Source of the DNA: Rhexocercosporidium sp. MPI-PUGE-AT-0058
Lineage: Eukaryota; Ascomycota; Leotiomycetes; Helotiales
DNA length: 64,000 nucleotides
Direction: 5' to 3'
Assembly (NCBI GenBank): GCA_020746875.1
Contig: JAGTJL010000008.1
Location: 682,001 to 746,000, forward strand
In this document: piece by piece, positions 24,361-35,767 of the stretch
Layout: every line of letters starts with the position of its first letter
How positions within the stretch are numbered: the first letter of the stretch is position 1
The notes under the pieces: model-generated
What the model saw: the letters and a program-made list of their open reading frames with translations, nothing else
Told to the model about the DNA's origin: nothing
Database searches by the model: none
Made by a program: the position numbers and the translations under genes

Positions 24361-25572
24361 ATGGATACCCCGCTCACCCTGCCACTGCCCATCAAATCCC
24401 ATAAAATCCACACCATAGAAATGCACACAACTGGCGAGCCCACCCGAATAATATACTCTGGCTTCCCCTCCCTCCCAGGATTTCTCCTTACCCAACGCTC
24501 CCACGCAAAAGCACACCACGACAACATCCATCGACAACTCGTCCTCGAGCCCCGCGGCCACTGGGACATGTACGGCGCGATCCTCCGGCCCAACACCGAA
24601 CTTGTTGATTCTGACATGCGCATATGGGTGTGCTATTCATGCATAACGAGGGCTTCTCGACCATGTGTGGACATGCTACTATTGCGCTAGGGACGTTTTT
24701 GGTGGATACGCATGACTTGAATACCTTCCCCAAAAGAAACGAGCTTCTTTTGACGAAGTCGCTCAAACGACGAAGATTAATCTACATGCTCCTTGCGGTA
24801 TAATACAGATCACTGTCCCGACTAAAGAGGGTGGTTATGTCTCTGATAGTACGAGGCAGATCTCTTTTATCTCGGTACCTTCGTTCGCTACGGGGATACA
24901 GGTAGATGTATCGATACCGGAGGATTTGCGATGGCCGGAACTGGGTGAGAGGAGGAGTGTGATGGTGGATATAAGTTACGGTGGGACGTTCTACTGTATC
25001 ATCCCCGCTGCGGAATTGGGTTTCTCTTCATCCCTGGATGGTAAGAATATAGACATGCCAGCCATAACACCGCAACATACTCCTTGGAAAAAGCTATCAA
25101 CGCCTCCTCAGAAATGCAACAATACCTCCGACATCCCGAGTCCGAAGAGTTGGGCTTTCTTTACTCTGTTATGGTGGTTGAGGAGGGGAGAGGGGTGGCA
25201 AGCGAGGGGTGTGTGGGTGTTGAGACGGGATTGTGTTTCTTTGCTGATCAGCAGGTTGATCGAAGTCCTACAGGCGGAGCTGTTGCTGCGCGGGTGGCGC
25301 TTGCATTTGCGAAAAATGAGAGAAATAGAGGAGAGAGGTGGACATATCATTCGGTTGTGTCGAATGGGTTTGGGGGTTGTGGAGGGTTTGTGGGATCCGT
25401 TGTTGAGGAGGAGATGGTGCAAGGTGGAGGGGAAGTTGGAGGTGGAGTGGGTGTAGCTGTGAGGGTTAAGGTTGAGGGGATGGCGTATTATACGGGTACC
25501 AGCTGTTTTGTTGTTGAAGAGGGAGATAGGATTGGTGGGGAGGGGTTTTCTTTGAAGGGGCTGATGGGATAA
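24361..25572 (+). pseudogene. trans-L-3-hydroxyproline dehydratase (proline racemase family), broken by three frameshifts
   Basis: Similarity to the proline racemase family runs the whole length but changes frame three times: near 24621-24628, near 24745-24751 and near 25070-25080. Landmarks: HTTGEPTRI and LEPRGH in the first segment, [10 protein letters not shown] with the first catalytic Cys after shift 1, INLHAPCG after shift 2, and GVETG, FADQQVDRSPTGGAV after shift 3. In this family a Cys at DRSPC marks racemases or epimerases, while Thr at this place marks trans-3-hydroxyproline dehydratases. Here it is Thr. Each break is of the minus-one type and no intron with GT-AG ends explains any of them. 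The first two sit at a G run and a T run. Either a real pseudogene or homopolymer under-calls in the assembly. Confidence 0.82.
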
Positions 25573-26016
25573 GATGAGGCAATTTTTGAATTCGATATAT
25601 TTCAAGTGGCTGTTTTGATTATGGAGTCTTCGAAATGCAGCAATCGCGTATTTTATGAAACAATTGTAATACCCTGGCACAAGTCATACCAAATTGCAGT
25701 CTCCAGTTCCCCACTTAGCACAACAACCCCACCTTTGCATTTGATCATATTAGGACTACTTGAGATTCGGGGATGAGTTTAGCGAGAACAACATGCCAAG
25801 CTTTAACCTCACCTCACTTGAAACTGTGAACATTTTGCTGGAAGAGGCATTCTAGACGACAGTAGGTAGTGATACAAGTTTTGTTTTTCTATGCAACGCT
25901 CGGCGAGTATCCTAATAAAAGGACAGACAGGCCATCCAAACCTCCAAGGTCCAAGAAGGAATAACGCCAAGAGACATCTAAACCCAAAGCAACTCAGTCT
26001 GCTTGATAAGATCACA
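25573..26016. other. Intergenic region
   Basis: 444 bp between convergent genes; nothing else seen. Confidence 0.65.
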
Positions 26017-27210
26017 TCAATACTCATCATACCCCTCCGGCTGCACATTAATAGCCCAGCTCTGCCCCCCTCTATAAGAATGACACTGCCACCAAACAAT
26101 TGACTTCCTCGTAATCAAAAGCACCTTCGTCTCAGGATCTCGATACAAGCCGCCGTCAATATCTTTCAAAATACGCTTCTTGCCATCCTTAACCCACTGC
26201 TTCGTGAACCCATCCGCTTGTTTCCTTCGTGCGGCGTCCCAGTCCGGATGGTACCATGTTGGTTTCGAGGGCGTGACGCAGATTGTCCATTGGCTGTTGC
26301 GGGTTGGCGTCCCGGCGTACCACCAGTTGGGTGGTGGTCTGTCAGTGAGCAAACTTAACTCTACCTCTTTGACTCGCGCAGCTTCTTCCTTTTCTTCTTC
26401 TGAGAGGGCCATGGCCGCAGGTTCTGGTGCTTGGTCTTTTGAATCGTCTGTGTTCTCTGCGACGCCTTGTTCTTTGCCTTTTCTGCCGATTTTTTGTACC
26501 CCTTCCACAACACAAGATGCGCCACTGACATTGAATTGTCCCAACACTGGTGTGCGAGTTTTTGTACCTCCTTTCTTCGGCGAAGTTCTGCGAGTTGCCT
26601 TCATATTACCTCCATTCGTATCCTCATAGGTTGTGGAATTCCCACCACATCTATCAACTTTGTCCACCGTGTCATCCTCTTCTTCTGTATGATATTCCTC
26701 ATCAGTGCTAGCAGCTCCCTTCCTCTTTCTCGAGCTCGAACCTCCCTTCTTCTTCGATGACTCCCAAGCTTCTTCATCAGTTGTAGTCGCGGGTTCAGTA
26801 TCTTTCTCCCTCTCCTCTCTCCCCTTCCCCTTGTCCTTCCTCTTTCCGTTCTGCAATATCCGCTTCCCAACTCTCGAACTTTGCTCTCTCGGTCTCCACA
26901 TGACAGGGCTAGTAAACTTGCTGGTATCCACAACAATGGTATCGTCTAATTCGTACATACTTCGTTCATATTCGTGCGTACCGAGGAATAAGATGTAGTC
27001 GCTGGCCGGGTCGCTGAGTCGAAAGATTGTTCTGCTGGTATAGTCATCCAATTGCGTATGTAGGTCGTAACTGCCCGATTCGGACGCGTCGGTGAATGGG
27101 ACGAAGATTGGGATTGAGAAGCCAGGATCGAGTGCGAGATTGTTGAATTGTGCGGAGTCGACTGAAGAGAGGACGGAGGAGGTGTCCGATATTTCGGGGG
27201 ATTCTGCCAT
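26017..27210 (-). CDS. Unrecognised single-exon gene, 397 aa
   Basis: One uninterrupted frame on the minus strand. Residues 1-110 look folded (aromatic and hydrophobic, starting MAESPEISDTSSVLSS). Residues 110-260 are a Lys/Glu/Ser-rich disordered linker with candidate nuclear localisation signals (KRKDKGKGREEREK, SSRKRKG). The last 120 residues are again ordered and Trp-rich (PPPNWWYAGTP, TWYHPDWDAARRKQ, SIVWWQCHS). I recognise no family. The clear ordered-disordered-ordered design and length argue for a real gene, probably of a nuclear protein. Confidence 0.72.
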   Translation of the reverse strand: MAESPEISDTSSVLSSVDSAQFNNLALDPGFSIPIFVPFTDASESGSYDLHTQLDDYTSRTIFRLSDPASDYILFLGTHEYERSMYELDDTIVVDTSKFTSPVMWRPREQSSRVGKRILQNGKRKDKGKGREEREKDTEPATTTDEEAWESSKKKGGSSSRKRKGAASTDEEYHTEEEDDTVDKVDRCGGNSTTYEDTNGGNMKATRRTSPKKGGTKTRTPVLGQFNVSGASCVVEGVQKIGRKGKEQGVAENTDDSKDQAPEPAAMALSEEEKEEAARVKEVELSLLTDRPPPNWWYAGTPTRNSQWTICVTPSKPTWYHPDWDAARRKQADGFTKQWVKDGKKRILKDIDGGLYRDPETKVLLITRKSIVWWQCHSYRGGQSWAINVQPEGYDEY

Positions 27211-28569
27211 ATCTGCGAAATATTTGTGTAAGATTCTGTTGTGGTTTTAGGTGTGCTCGTAGGAGCGAAGCACTGTAAGTGCGGGAAGCGACTCAAGCGA
27301 GTGAAGGCAGGCAGAAAGCGAATGAGATTCTGGCAGTTGAGATGATTTCGCAATGCCTCTCCCATTGCGGTATTCATAAATCTTCAATCGTGGATTATTT
27401 GTATGGAGAGGTCATCGTAGAGATTTTCTCATGCTGCCATTTGCCTTTTTTTTCTTTGGAGGGTCCTAGGCATCGACGTCAAGCGCCGTTGGCTCGACCA
27501 AACTTTGGACTCCTTAGTCTGGTTCTGGGTCTATCTATATAAGTGCGGATACTTCTCAGGTATGACAATTGAAAAAAGAAAAGGTATATTGTGCTCATAG
27601 ACGATAGGAAAAGCTATACTGGTTGGGAAATAGAAATTGTTGATTTTGACTTGTTGCGCCACAGCGCCAGTGAATATATAGATCATTGCCCAGATTGTGG
27701 AATGCCCACTCGAGCGGAAGCAGCTCTCACGAACTTTAATTTTCATATTTCCTGTTATCGCATAACCACAGAGCTTGGCATTTGTGCACATGAGGTCATT
27801 ATGGTGTAGAAACTTTGAAGTGTTGTGACTGATGCACACGTTCAAGCTAGCTCGGTTGTACAGACTTCTATTTCTCACAATCACGTGTGTGTGCATTGGA
27901 ACGCAAGCAAAGAAATCCTCTGCTTGTATCAGTACACCAAGGACACAGGACCCTCTCTAGCCTTGCTTTCCTCGATCTATAGGCAAATCGAAGTATTTTC
28001 GGGAGCTCATAAAACCGTGAGCACATATCAGATTAATCTACGCTAAGGTTCGAATTAAGCGAGAAGCAGCACCGTAGCAGGTTAGAAGATTACTTTAGGT
28101 GGGCGAAACTTCATTGTGCATCAAAAGCCTATCTACTATTGTTTACCAAGGACTGGTCATCCCTATACTTAGTAGATTATTCCTTGTTGCGCTATCTGCT
28201 TTCCGCTGCCTCTCCGATTAGAATAGCTGACGTGCGAGAACATGACGAATTCAAACTAATGACTTTAGCTGGTTGTCAGCTGTACTAATCAGTAATGTTG
28301 TTCACAAATATCAGAGGTTATATGATGGTGCTGAGTAGAAGAGAATAATCAAAATCATTTAAGAAAGATCTCATTCCAGTCTTGGTTCGCTGCTCAATCG
28401 TAGTGAGAAATCAAATATCCTTCTTCGTGTGCGCGAGGTTAACTTATTACATTGGAGCCCATGTCAGCAGACGTACAAGAAAAAGTATAGAATGTCCTCC
28501 CTCCCCTGTTCTCTCAATCCAAATCCTTTCGTGCAAGTTCACATCGCTTGAATATTCTATGATCCAAGA
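27211..28569. other. Intergenic region
   Basis: About 1.36 kb. Short frames at 27531-27896 (-) and 27591-27809 (+) overlap each other and show no domains. No RNA gene detected. Confidence 0.55.
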
Positions 28570-29501
28570 ATGCCTCCCCACGTTGAGCAAAAGCCAGGCT
28601 TCTCAACTCCAGACTTCAGCTGGGACGAATACATCCGCTACAGACCATCCTATCCCTCCTCATTCTGGAATCACATCTACAGCTACCACTCCTCCCACTC
28701 CGGTCACTTTGGAGTCGCACACGATGATGGAGCGGGTGCCGGCATAGCATCACAAGACCTCGCACTCAAATTTGAAAAAATAATCGTCTCAGACCCAAAC
28801 GACAACTACGCAAACATCGCCTCCTCCCGCCTGATCACTCAATTCGGATACCCCTCATCGAAATTCACATTCTTGCAAGAGAGAGGAGAGAGTAGTAGTG
28901 TTGAGAGCGCGACGGTTGATCTACTGGTCGTGTGCGAAGCTATCCATTGGATGGACATCGATGCCGTGATGGGCGAATTCGCGAGAAAGGTCAAGCCGGA
29001 TGGGACACTTGCGATCTCACATTATGGATGGCCGGTTATGGTTGGTAATGATGCTGCGCAGAGGGTTTGGAATCGGATGTTTGATGTTTGGGAGGAAAAG
29101 AACTTTTATAGAGATGAGGTCCGTACGAGGACGATTAAGAATGGCGTTACGGGTTTGGATGTTGTGCCGTTCTCGATGGATGACTGGAAGGAAGGGGCGA
29201 GGCGTGTGTGGGTTAATACGAGGGGAAGAAGGATGCGTTTTCGATGAGCGTGAAGCATACAGACCCGTTTCCGAGTCGAGTTGGAGAGAAAGATGTTAAG
29301 GAGTGGATTGAGAATGATGGGGATTGGATTGACGAGAAAGCTGTGCAGTGGCTGAAGGGATTTTTTGCTAGTTTCATTCCGACAGTTCCTAAAGATGAGA
29401 TTAGAGAGTTATGGGATAATATGGAGGAAGCGGTGGGGAGAGGGAACAAGGTCAAGTTTGCATGGCCGGTTGTTCAATTGTTGGCGACGAGGCGACAGTA
29501 G
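28570..29501 (+). pseudogene. SAM-dependent methyltransferase (type 11-like), one frameshift
   Basis: Starts MPPHVEQKPGFSTPDFSWDE, typical of fungal trans-aconitate/Crg1-type methyltransferases. The SAM-binding motif I appears as AHDDGAGAGIASQDLA, followed by IIVSDPNDNYA (acidic end of strand 2) and DLLVVCEAIHWMD (motif for strand 4). At 29222-29225 (a run of four G) the reading frame moves by minus one. The remaining roughly 90 residues, from KHTDPFPSRVGE to the stop at 29501, continue the same protein. No intron with proper ends explains it. One missing G would restore the frame, so this is either a recent loss-of-function change or an assembly error. If the frame were intact the product would be about 310 aa. 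Confidence 0.78.
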
Positions 29502-30013
29502 AAGATGTGAGTTGAGAAAGTAAATCAGATGTCGGTCTTTTCAGCTACATGAAGTTCACAATATAGGATGACTTTCCAAGCCACAGCGCCATTTCCATAG
29601 TCCATCGTCCACTGCCAATTCCTTCCCCTTCATACCCTCCCTAACTCTTTATCTTCCATTAATCCTTTACACCCAATCCTGTCACATATAAACCTAGTCT
29701 TCTATTAATTCTTGTCTCTACGCTTCCTCTCTTTCATACATCTTCATGTTTAAACGTCTTCTTGTACATATTCATTCTTCTTCGTTCCAGTTTATATAGT
29801 TGTCGTTCAAGTCGATAAACAGTGTTTCATTCCTCTCATTCATTGCAGTGACGTTGTCGTGGTATGTTGTATTATGGTGGTGTCGTGTTGTTTTCATTCT
29901 GTGCTCTGCTGTCGTTGTCGATTGCGCAGTTTTCGATTCTATCCGGGCGCTTCAAGTTATTGTCGTTTCGCCGTCATCACCATATATCCCATAATTTCCT
30001 CCCCCTGCTACCT
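29502..30013. other. Convergent intergenic region
   Basis: 512 bp, pyrimidine-rich plus strand, nothing called. Confidence 0.65.
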
Positions 30014-31435
30014 TTATGTCTCTGGACTCCAGACGACTGGTTTCTGTTTATTGACTGTCAAATCTTTCGTTGCTGACAATGAAGCTGACTTGTTGAGTCT
30101 TACACAGCTATTACTGATACCCCCATCATCTGCCCCAGCTCCAGCCACAATAATAGAAAGCTTACTACGACCAACAATTTTTGCATGGATTTCCAGAGAG
30201 AGTCCTACAGAAGGAACATGATCTCCCGTGAAACTATCTTCGTCCCTCCTACCTCTAGCACAATTCTTCATCCGTCTCCGCATGTGAAGCGGAAGCGAAC
30301 TAAGCGGCGTCGCCCTCTCCGGAAGGAGGCGATCGCCATTTTCAGATTCTATTCTCCTAACGACCTTACCTATGGCGATTTTAGCTCTCTCAGCCTCCAA
30401 GGCAACTTTCGCTGCCTCCCGGGCCTTATACCAGTTACTCCATCTGCGGTCCTTGTGTTCGTGTCGTAGATTTCTTGAGAGGCATTCGGCAAACCGTATT
30501 TGAGGTCTGAGTACTTCGAGTTCTTGTAGCGTGTAGGTATTTTTCTTGACCTCTCTTCTGATGCTGTTCTCCCAGGATTCGATGGTTGAGGCCAGGGCTT
30601 CCAGATCTGGATCTCTGGCCGGCATAAGCTGGTCATAGAGTGAGCGTGCCTGCTGTAGTGGCGGGTAGGACCAGAAGGCTCTTATGATAAAAGCCAGGGC
30701 GGTTTCTTGGTTCTGTCCGTACCTTCGTGGTTGGGGTGTATCTCCATGTAGGCGAGGAGTTGTGTCGGTGGACGGTCTGGTCCAGGATATAATTGTCTCG
30801 CTGATCTTAGAGCAGAGCATGTCTTGGTACATCTTCTCGTGGATGTCGGAGGATACAGGTTCAAGCATGAGAGCTTTTTTGTGATTGGCTTGGTGATCCG
30901 GAGTTGCTTTTTGTCGTAGGTGTTGCCGATATTCGACGGATGGGATGATGTGACCATTGGGGCCGTTGTATCGTCTTGATACGGCGTTGACCTTCTCGAA
31001 GAGTTCGATGGCCAACTTGAGGCGTTCTGCATCAAATTTTGGAGATTCTATTGAGTCCGGAGTATCTGGTCGTGGGGACGACTTCTGGATCTTGGCTTTG
31101 GGTGCGGAGCTGTGGTCTATTACCGACCTCTTTCTCTTATTTCCAGTTGTTTGCTTCTGCTTTAAGCTTGGTTTGGCGGTGGCAGTGCGAGCTTTCTCCT
31201 CATTGACAAAAGCATCAAGTTTCATGAGTTCGGTCTGCTGGACTCTGTTGACATGTTTCAACTCTTTAAATGCAAAATTGGTACTCTGGTAGTTTTTGAA
31301 TGGGACAGCCACGCGGTGATCTAATTCGTTTCTCTCTTCCTCCTCGAGGAGGACGTCGCGGTAGTCCAGGTGAAAAAGCCGGAACTTCTCGGTGAAGTGT
31401 CTAACTCCAGAATTACCCATGATGGATGTTCTCAA
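30014..31435 (-). CDS. Unrecognised single-exon gene, 473 aa
   Basis: One open frame on the minus strand, with alternative starts at MRTSIM and MGNSGV six codons apart. It is rich in charged residues. There is a Lys-rich segment near residues 85-120 with a likely bipartite nuclear signal (GNKRKRSVIDHSSAPKAK). A helical region follows (FDAERLKLAIELFEKVNAVS) and later a long amphipathic stretch (YKAREAAKVALEAERAKIAI) that could form a coiled coil. No catalytic motif or known domain recognised. The length of the frame makes chance unlikely, but the gene could be lineage-specific. Confidence 0.66.
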   Translation of the reverse strand: MRTSIMGNSGVRHFTEKFRLFHLDYRDVLLEEEERNELDHRVAVPFKNYQSTNFAFKELKHVNRVQQTELMKLDAFVNEEKARTATAKPSLKQKQTTGNKRKRSVIDHSSAPKAKIQKSSPRPDTPDSIESPKFDAERLKLAIELFEKVNAVSRRYNGPNGHIIPSVEYRQHLRQKATPDHQANHKKALMLEPVSSDIHEKMYQDMLCSKISETIISWTRPSTDTTPRLHGDTPQPRRYGQNQETALAFIIRAFWSYPPLQQARSLYDQLMPARDPDLEALASTIESWENSIRREVKKNTYTLQELEVLRPQIRFAECLSRNLRHEHKDRRWSNWYKAREAAKVALEAERAKIAIGKVVRRIESENGDRLLPERATPLSSLPLHMRRRMKNCARGRRDEDSFTGDHVPSVGLSLEIHAKIVGRSKLSIIVAGAGADDGGISNSCVRLNKSASLSATKDLTVNKQKPVVWSPET

Positions 31436-33136
31436 AAGTCGAGATGATGAGCTCTTGAGGTTGAATGTATTGCTTCGATGAGCATCTGACGATCCGTGAA
31501 TGTGACTATGTCGAGGAAGTTGTGAGTCTATGTCATTGTTGCTGAATTGTCGTTGCTGGTGAGATATTTGGATATGACTTAGAAAATTGTTTGAGTTGAA
31601 GACTTCGTCGGTATATGAATGGAGTTATGGTCGCGGTGGAGAATTTTGATATCAATGGAGTCGAAAAAAAAGAAAAAAATAAACGGGTTTCCTGGTTCTC
31701 TGTGGTATAAATTTTTATTATTTGTGATCCTAAGTCAAGCGACCGAAGCTAGAAACTAGTAGTAACCGCACTCAGTGCATAGTAATATTATAATTGCACT
31801 ATCTACAAGTATTTAAGTCTAAAGAGAGCCTAATTAGTCTTCTGCAACGGCGCTTGCCGTATCCAGATGCTAAAATTACTAGGTTACCAGCTCTTTCTAG
31901 GTGTCTAACTAGAAAGAGGAATACTACCGCAATGTGAGTCACTTTAAGGAGAGAAATATCATCAGACAGACATCATTGTCCACGCAGCGGTGATGTGATC
32001 TGGAATATGGCCGCCGCTCTTTCTGAAAACAAAGCAGTATATATGAGAATGTCTTGGCGCCCTCTATGGGGGAAAAGGAACCTTACATGTACCGAGCTGC
32101 AGCGAGCATACGCACATAGGCTCCGCCTCTGTATGGACGAGGAAATCGAATAGTAAAGAAGAGTGTAGTCTGTCCTTAGACAAGATAAAGTAACAATTGA
32201 AATCCAGATGAATTATGGCGGATATGCGTCGATCGGGAGTGGAAACAGTTGTTGTTTCTTGACGAGTAAGTGCTTAGGTAAGGATTCCATCATCGAAGGG
32301 GAGAAGAGCTCTATATTTATTACAGGGACGTAATTATATGCCCTTTTCTTGAAGTTCATTGCAAAGAGAATGACTTGGCAGTATCACTAGTACCATAGAA
32401 GAATAGTAATAGATTCTATGTCTAATCTTACGTATCTTCAGCATATCCACATATTGTACAGTGAACATTTCACACAACAAACTGATGTTTACGTCATCAA
32501 CACTTGCTCATAACTTACAAGCAAGTTAACAGTGTCTAATTATTTTGGAACGCTAGGACCTTCTCAATTTAGATGAGGAATGCATTTGTGAGATCTACGA
32601 TTCGATGATAGTACTGCGTTTAATTCATAATGCTTGAGGCTTTTACTACAGACGTCAAATTAGTCGGATTTCGGCGACAAAGCCCAAAGACAGGGTAAAC
32701 ATGAAGTGAAGTCTGGAGGATCAGAACTAAATTATCAGTAGATGTGAGGTTCTGGAAGGCGTTGAATAATTCTGAAACTATGGAAGGGGAGTGGCTATTC
32801 TGACCAGTATCGTGGGGGCAAGAGCACACTTTTGAGATGTTTCCACATCGTAGGGATAGTGAAATACTGGCTTTGAGTGAAGTTAAGTAAAATCAGATCG
32901 GAACGACATTCAGGCAGGGTATAAGACAGTTTGCAGTAAATTTTGAATTATGAACATCACCTATCGAAAGCTATAGATGAAGCGATGTAAAACGACTAGC
33001 AGGCATCTAGAGACGAATTTTGTGAAGTGGTAAGTACATGGTTGCGATGGCAGTGCAATATCTCAGAAGCACTCTCTGTTGCTACACTGCGGGACCAGGT
33101 GGTATTTGAGCAAAAAAGAGTAACAAACTCCGTATC
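31436..33136. other. AT-rich gene-free region
   Basis: 1.7 kb with many stops in all frames and no coherent protein similarity. It may contain the promoter of the 473-aa gene at its left edge. I see no repeat copies of it elsewhere in the window. Confidence 0.55.
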
Positions 33137-35248
33137 TTACATTCCGAGACCAAGTCTCCTCCATGCATTTTCTGTATCCGCACACAGCCGAAGGAAATCG
33201 GGGTTCTCGAGATTCTGGCAGATGAAGTCGTTGAGCATCATATGGCGACGGTCCGCATCTGCCTCTGCATATCCAGGTACTTGCCAGAGCTCTCTTGGAG
33301 CTGGGCGTGCTCTATGATTAGCTACGAAGGCATCCAATTCATCTAGGTAGGACTGAGGAGGTACAGGAGGAGGGACCGTAGATATGTTGGGAGGGTCTAC
33401 TTCAGGGACGCTCGTAGTAGCATGCATTCTTTCCTTGACGGTATGGTCGCGGCCAGATAGGGTCTGTGTTTGGGTGCTCTGATCAACCATTTTTGGACGT
33501 TTTGTGCTCGATGGAGGGCGGATGGGTGCGGCGATACGCTTCTTGGCGGACGAAGCGGTCTTCGAGATCAATCCTGATGCCGCAGACGCTGGGCGAGAAG
33601 CTGCGGCGCTTTTCGCGGCCAGTGGAGACGGTGCATCTTCGTGTAATGTAGGGGGCGCAATCGTGGTCTCGCGAGACAGAGGCTTCAGCGGAGATACTGC
33701 TACCGAGGCGCTCTCCGGCGGAGCTTTGGAAGCTGATGCCTTCCGCTGTGCAACGCCTTTGATAGGAACCGCCTTCGCCGGTTCAGGAGCACTTGACATG
33801 TAATTGGACCGGTTGAGATTCACGTTGATAAGTGGTGTAGGCTTTGGGAGTGGTGGAAGCTCAGCTATGGAAGATGATCCAGGCTTGCGTTCCGGTCGAC
33901 TGAAGGGCAACTCTTGTCTCGAGGGTACCGTGGGATCTTGAAATTCGGCTGGTGTAGATACGGGTCTGTCAAATGGCAGCTCTCGTCTTGGAGGTATTGT
34001 CAGGTCCTGGATACTAGCTGAAGTGTGGAAAGTAGGTGTGGGCAAGGTACGGAATGGATCCAAAGACTGGTCAGCTAGGTTTGCTGTAGCTTTTGGAACT
34101 ACGGGGAAGAATGGTGATCTGGAGAGAAGCTGAGGACCGGAAGTCGATCGTTCGCCGTCATCTGCCTGCTGCAATTGCATTTGACGTGGTAAAATAGACG
34201 ATGTGGCTTGGCTGCTTGTGCTCGCAAATCTGGGATCATACGACATTGGTTGAGAAGATCGTCGATTCTGAGACTAAGCAGCGTCAGTCTGATGCCTCCC
34301 AAGATATCCAGTGCAAACGTGGTCTTCGTACCTCTCTATCCGGCTGTGAAAAGTACAACGGCTTTGAGGGCTCACAGAAGGAAGTTGTAGGGGGCTGGTT
34401 TGCAGCTGGAAGAGAGACCGAGCTGACGAACGAGTCCGAAGCCGACTGAGAAGAGCCTGGTCTCGAATGAGAAGAACTAGGTCTCTGCCGCAAGCTTTCC
34501 GTAGTTGCAGGTCTCTCGGGAACCTTGAATTCTGCGTAAGGCGGCAGCTTTGCACGGCTAGCGGACCTGTCAACAGGAGGATTTGAAGACGCAGAGATGG
34601 GCCGGGCTTTCAGACTCTGGAGGGAGCCCGCAGACAGCGCAGGTGAGGAAGACATGACAGATGATGGGGCAGGCGATGGAAGGACTTGTATCTTCGGGGT
34701 CTGTGACTTGATCGGAAGACCAAGATCCCGAATTGCATTTATGAAGATGGCATAGTCCCCATCATTGCTGAATCTCATCTGGCACTTCCAGATCTACTCA
34801 GCAACCGATTAGTGACACAGAACAGGTTGAGTTGTTGATGTTCATACCTTGTCTGGATCCTTGGGATAGCGCATGGCAACCCGAGGACTGTTCCCTACTA
34901 CTTCCACCAACGAGGCATCCCGTTGGAAAATCCGAACAAGCTGGCTGAGATTTTGCGATTCCTATCGATATTCGAATTAAACAGAAGCCTGGCGAGGTTA
35001 CCATGGAATCTTACCAATATTACGGCTTCCGAGAAAACCTTCATCACGGCTCGCCGGCCAAAGTTTCCATGGTCATCAACAACCCGAAAGGTCTGAATGA
35101 CCAGCCTGAGGTCTGGGTAATCGCCGTGGGTCCATGCTGGACATGATCTAATCGCTGGAAATAGGACATGAGAGAATTTGACAAAAGGTATCGAAGCCCA
35201 GGGAGGATCTTCGGATTGAGACCAGGATTGAGATTGAAATTGAGACAT
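33137..35248 (-). CDS. REC114: Rec114-like meiotic recombination protein, 648 aa
   Basis: Exons on the minus strand: 35248-35015, 34961-34848, 34793-34332 and 34273-33137, every junction in phase 0. The first two exons plus the start of exon 3 encode an ordered domain (WASIPFVKFSHVLFPAIRSC, YPDLRLVIQTFRV, KIWKCQMRF, GDYAIFINAIRDLG). It resembles the PH-like N-terminus of Rec114/Rec7. Next come about 430 residues rich in Ser/Pro/Ala, disordered. The last 60 residues are helical (LDELDAFVANH, LNDFICQNLENPDFLRLC), matching the short conserved C-terminal block of that family. Rec114 works with Mei4 and Mer2 to promote Spo11 double-strand breaks. Assignment rests on domain layout and remembered family pattern, so it is tentative. 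Confidence 0.6.
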
Positions 35249-35767
35249 GGTGAATGATTGACGTATGGAATGAAAGAGAGAAGAGAGACTGGAGGAAGGG
35301 GGGAGAGGGGGGGAGAGTGCACAAGAGATGGTGAGGAAGCTGGTATGTGGTCATTAGTCGGAGATCAATAGTGCTGTATAGCAATGTTTATCAATCCATT
35401 GCCCCGTCTAGCGAAGGTTTTGGCGCGGATGAAGACCTTGACGAGATTGAAGATTAAAGGTGGAGAGTTGGAGGGTGAAATGACCTCTAGAATGAAGATA
35501 GATGAAGCAAAGAGAAGAGAAGAGAAGAGAAGAGGAAGAAAAAGTTGGAAAGGAAGGGAGGAAGGAAGGACTATTACCGTCAATTGACATGCTAGTCCCA
35601 GTCCGTCCTAGCACGTGCCAAGCACAGGGCTGCGCGATTGTTCAGAAGCGCGTCGCATCAACTTCAAGCAATTCGAGATTCCCCTCCCCTCCAGCAGCGC
35701 CGTCGCAATATGTCCCATTTCATGGCAGCCCCAGCCTCACCTTCGAGACTTTAATTCACTCGTGAAT
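35249..35767. promoter_or_regulatory. Bidirectional promoter between Rec114-like (-) and RSC9 (+)
   Basis: 519 bp between head-to-head start codons. It has a strong strand asymmetry, with long purine tracts (AGAGA and GGAAGG words) on the plus strand at 35500-35570. The RSC9 frame stays open upstream to 35615. Confidence 0.65.
35511..35535. repeat. (AGAGA)n purine tract
   Basis: Five AGAGA/AGAGG pentamers in a row inside the bidirectional promoter. Confidence 0.85.

Noticed and set aside
24600..25090. Introns as an explanation for the dehydratase frame changes
   Set aside because: The only GT-AG pair near the third break would be about 22 nt, too short, and would remove conserved residues; no pairs exist at the first two.
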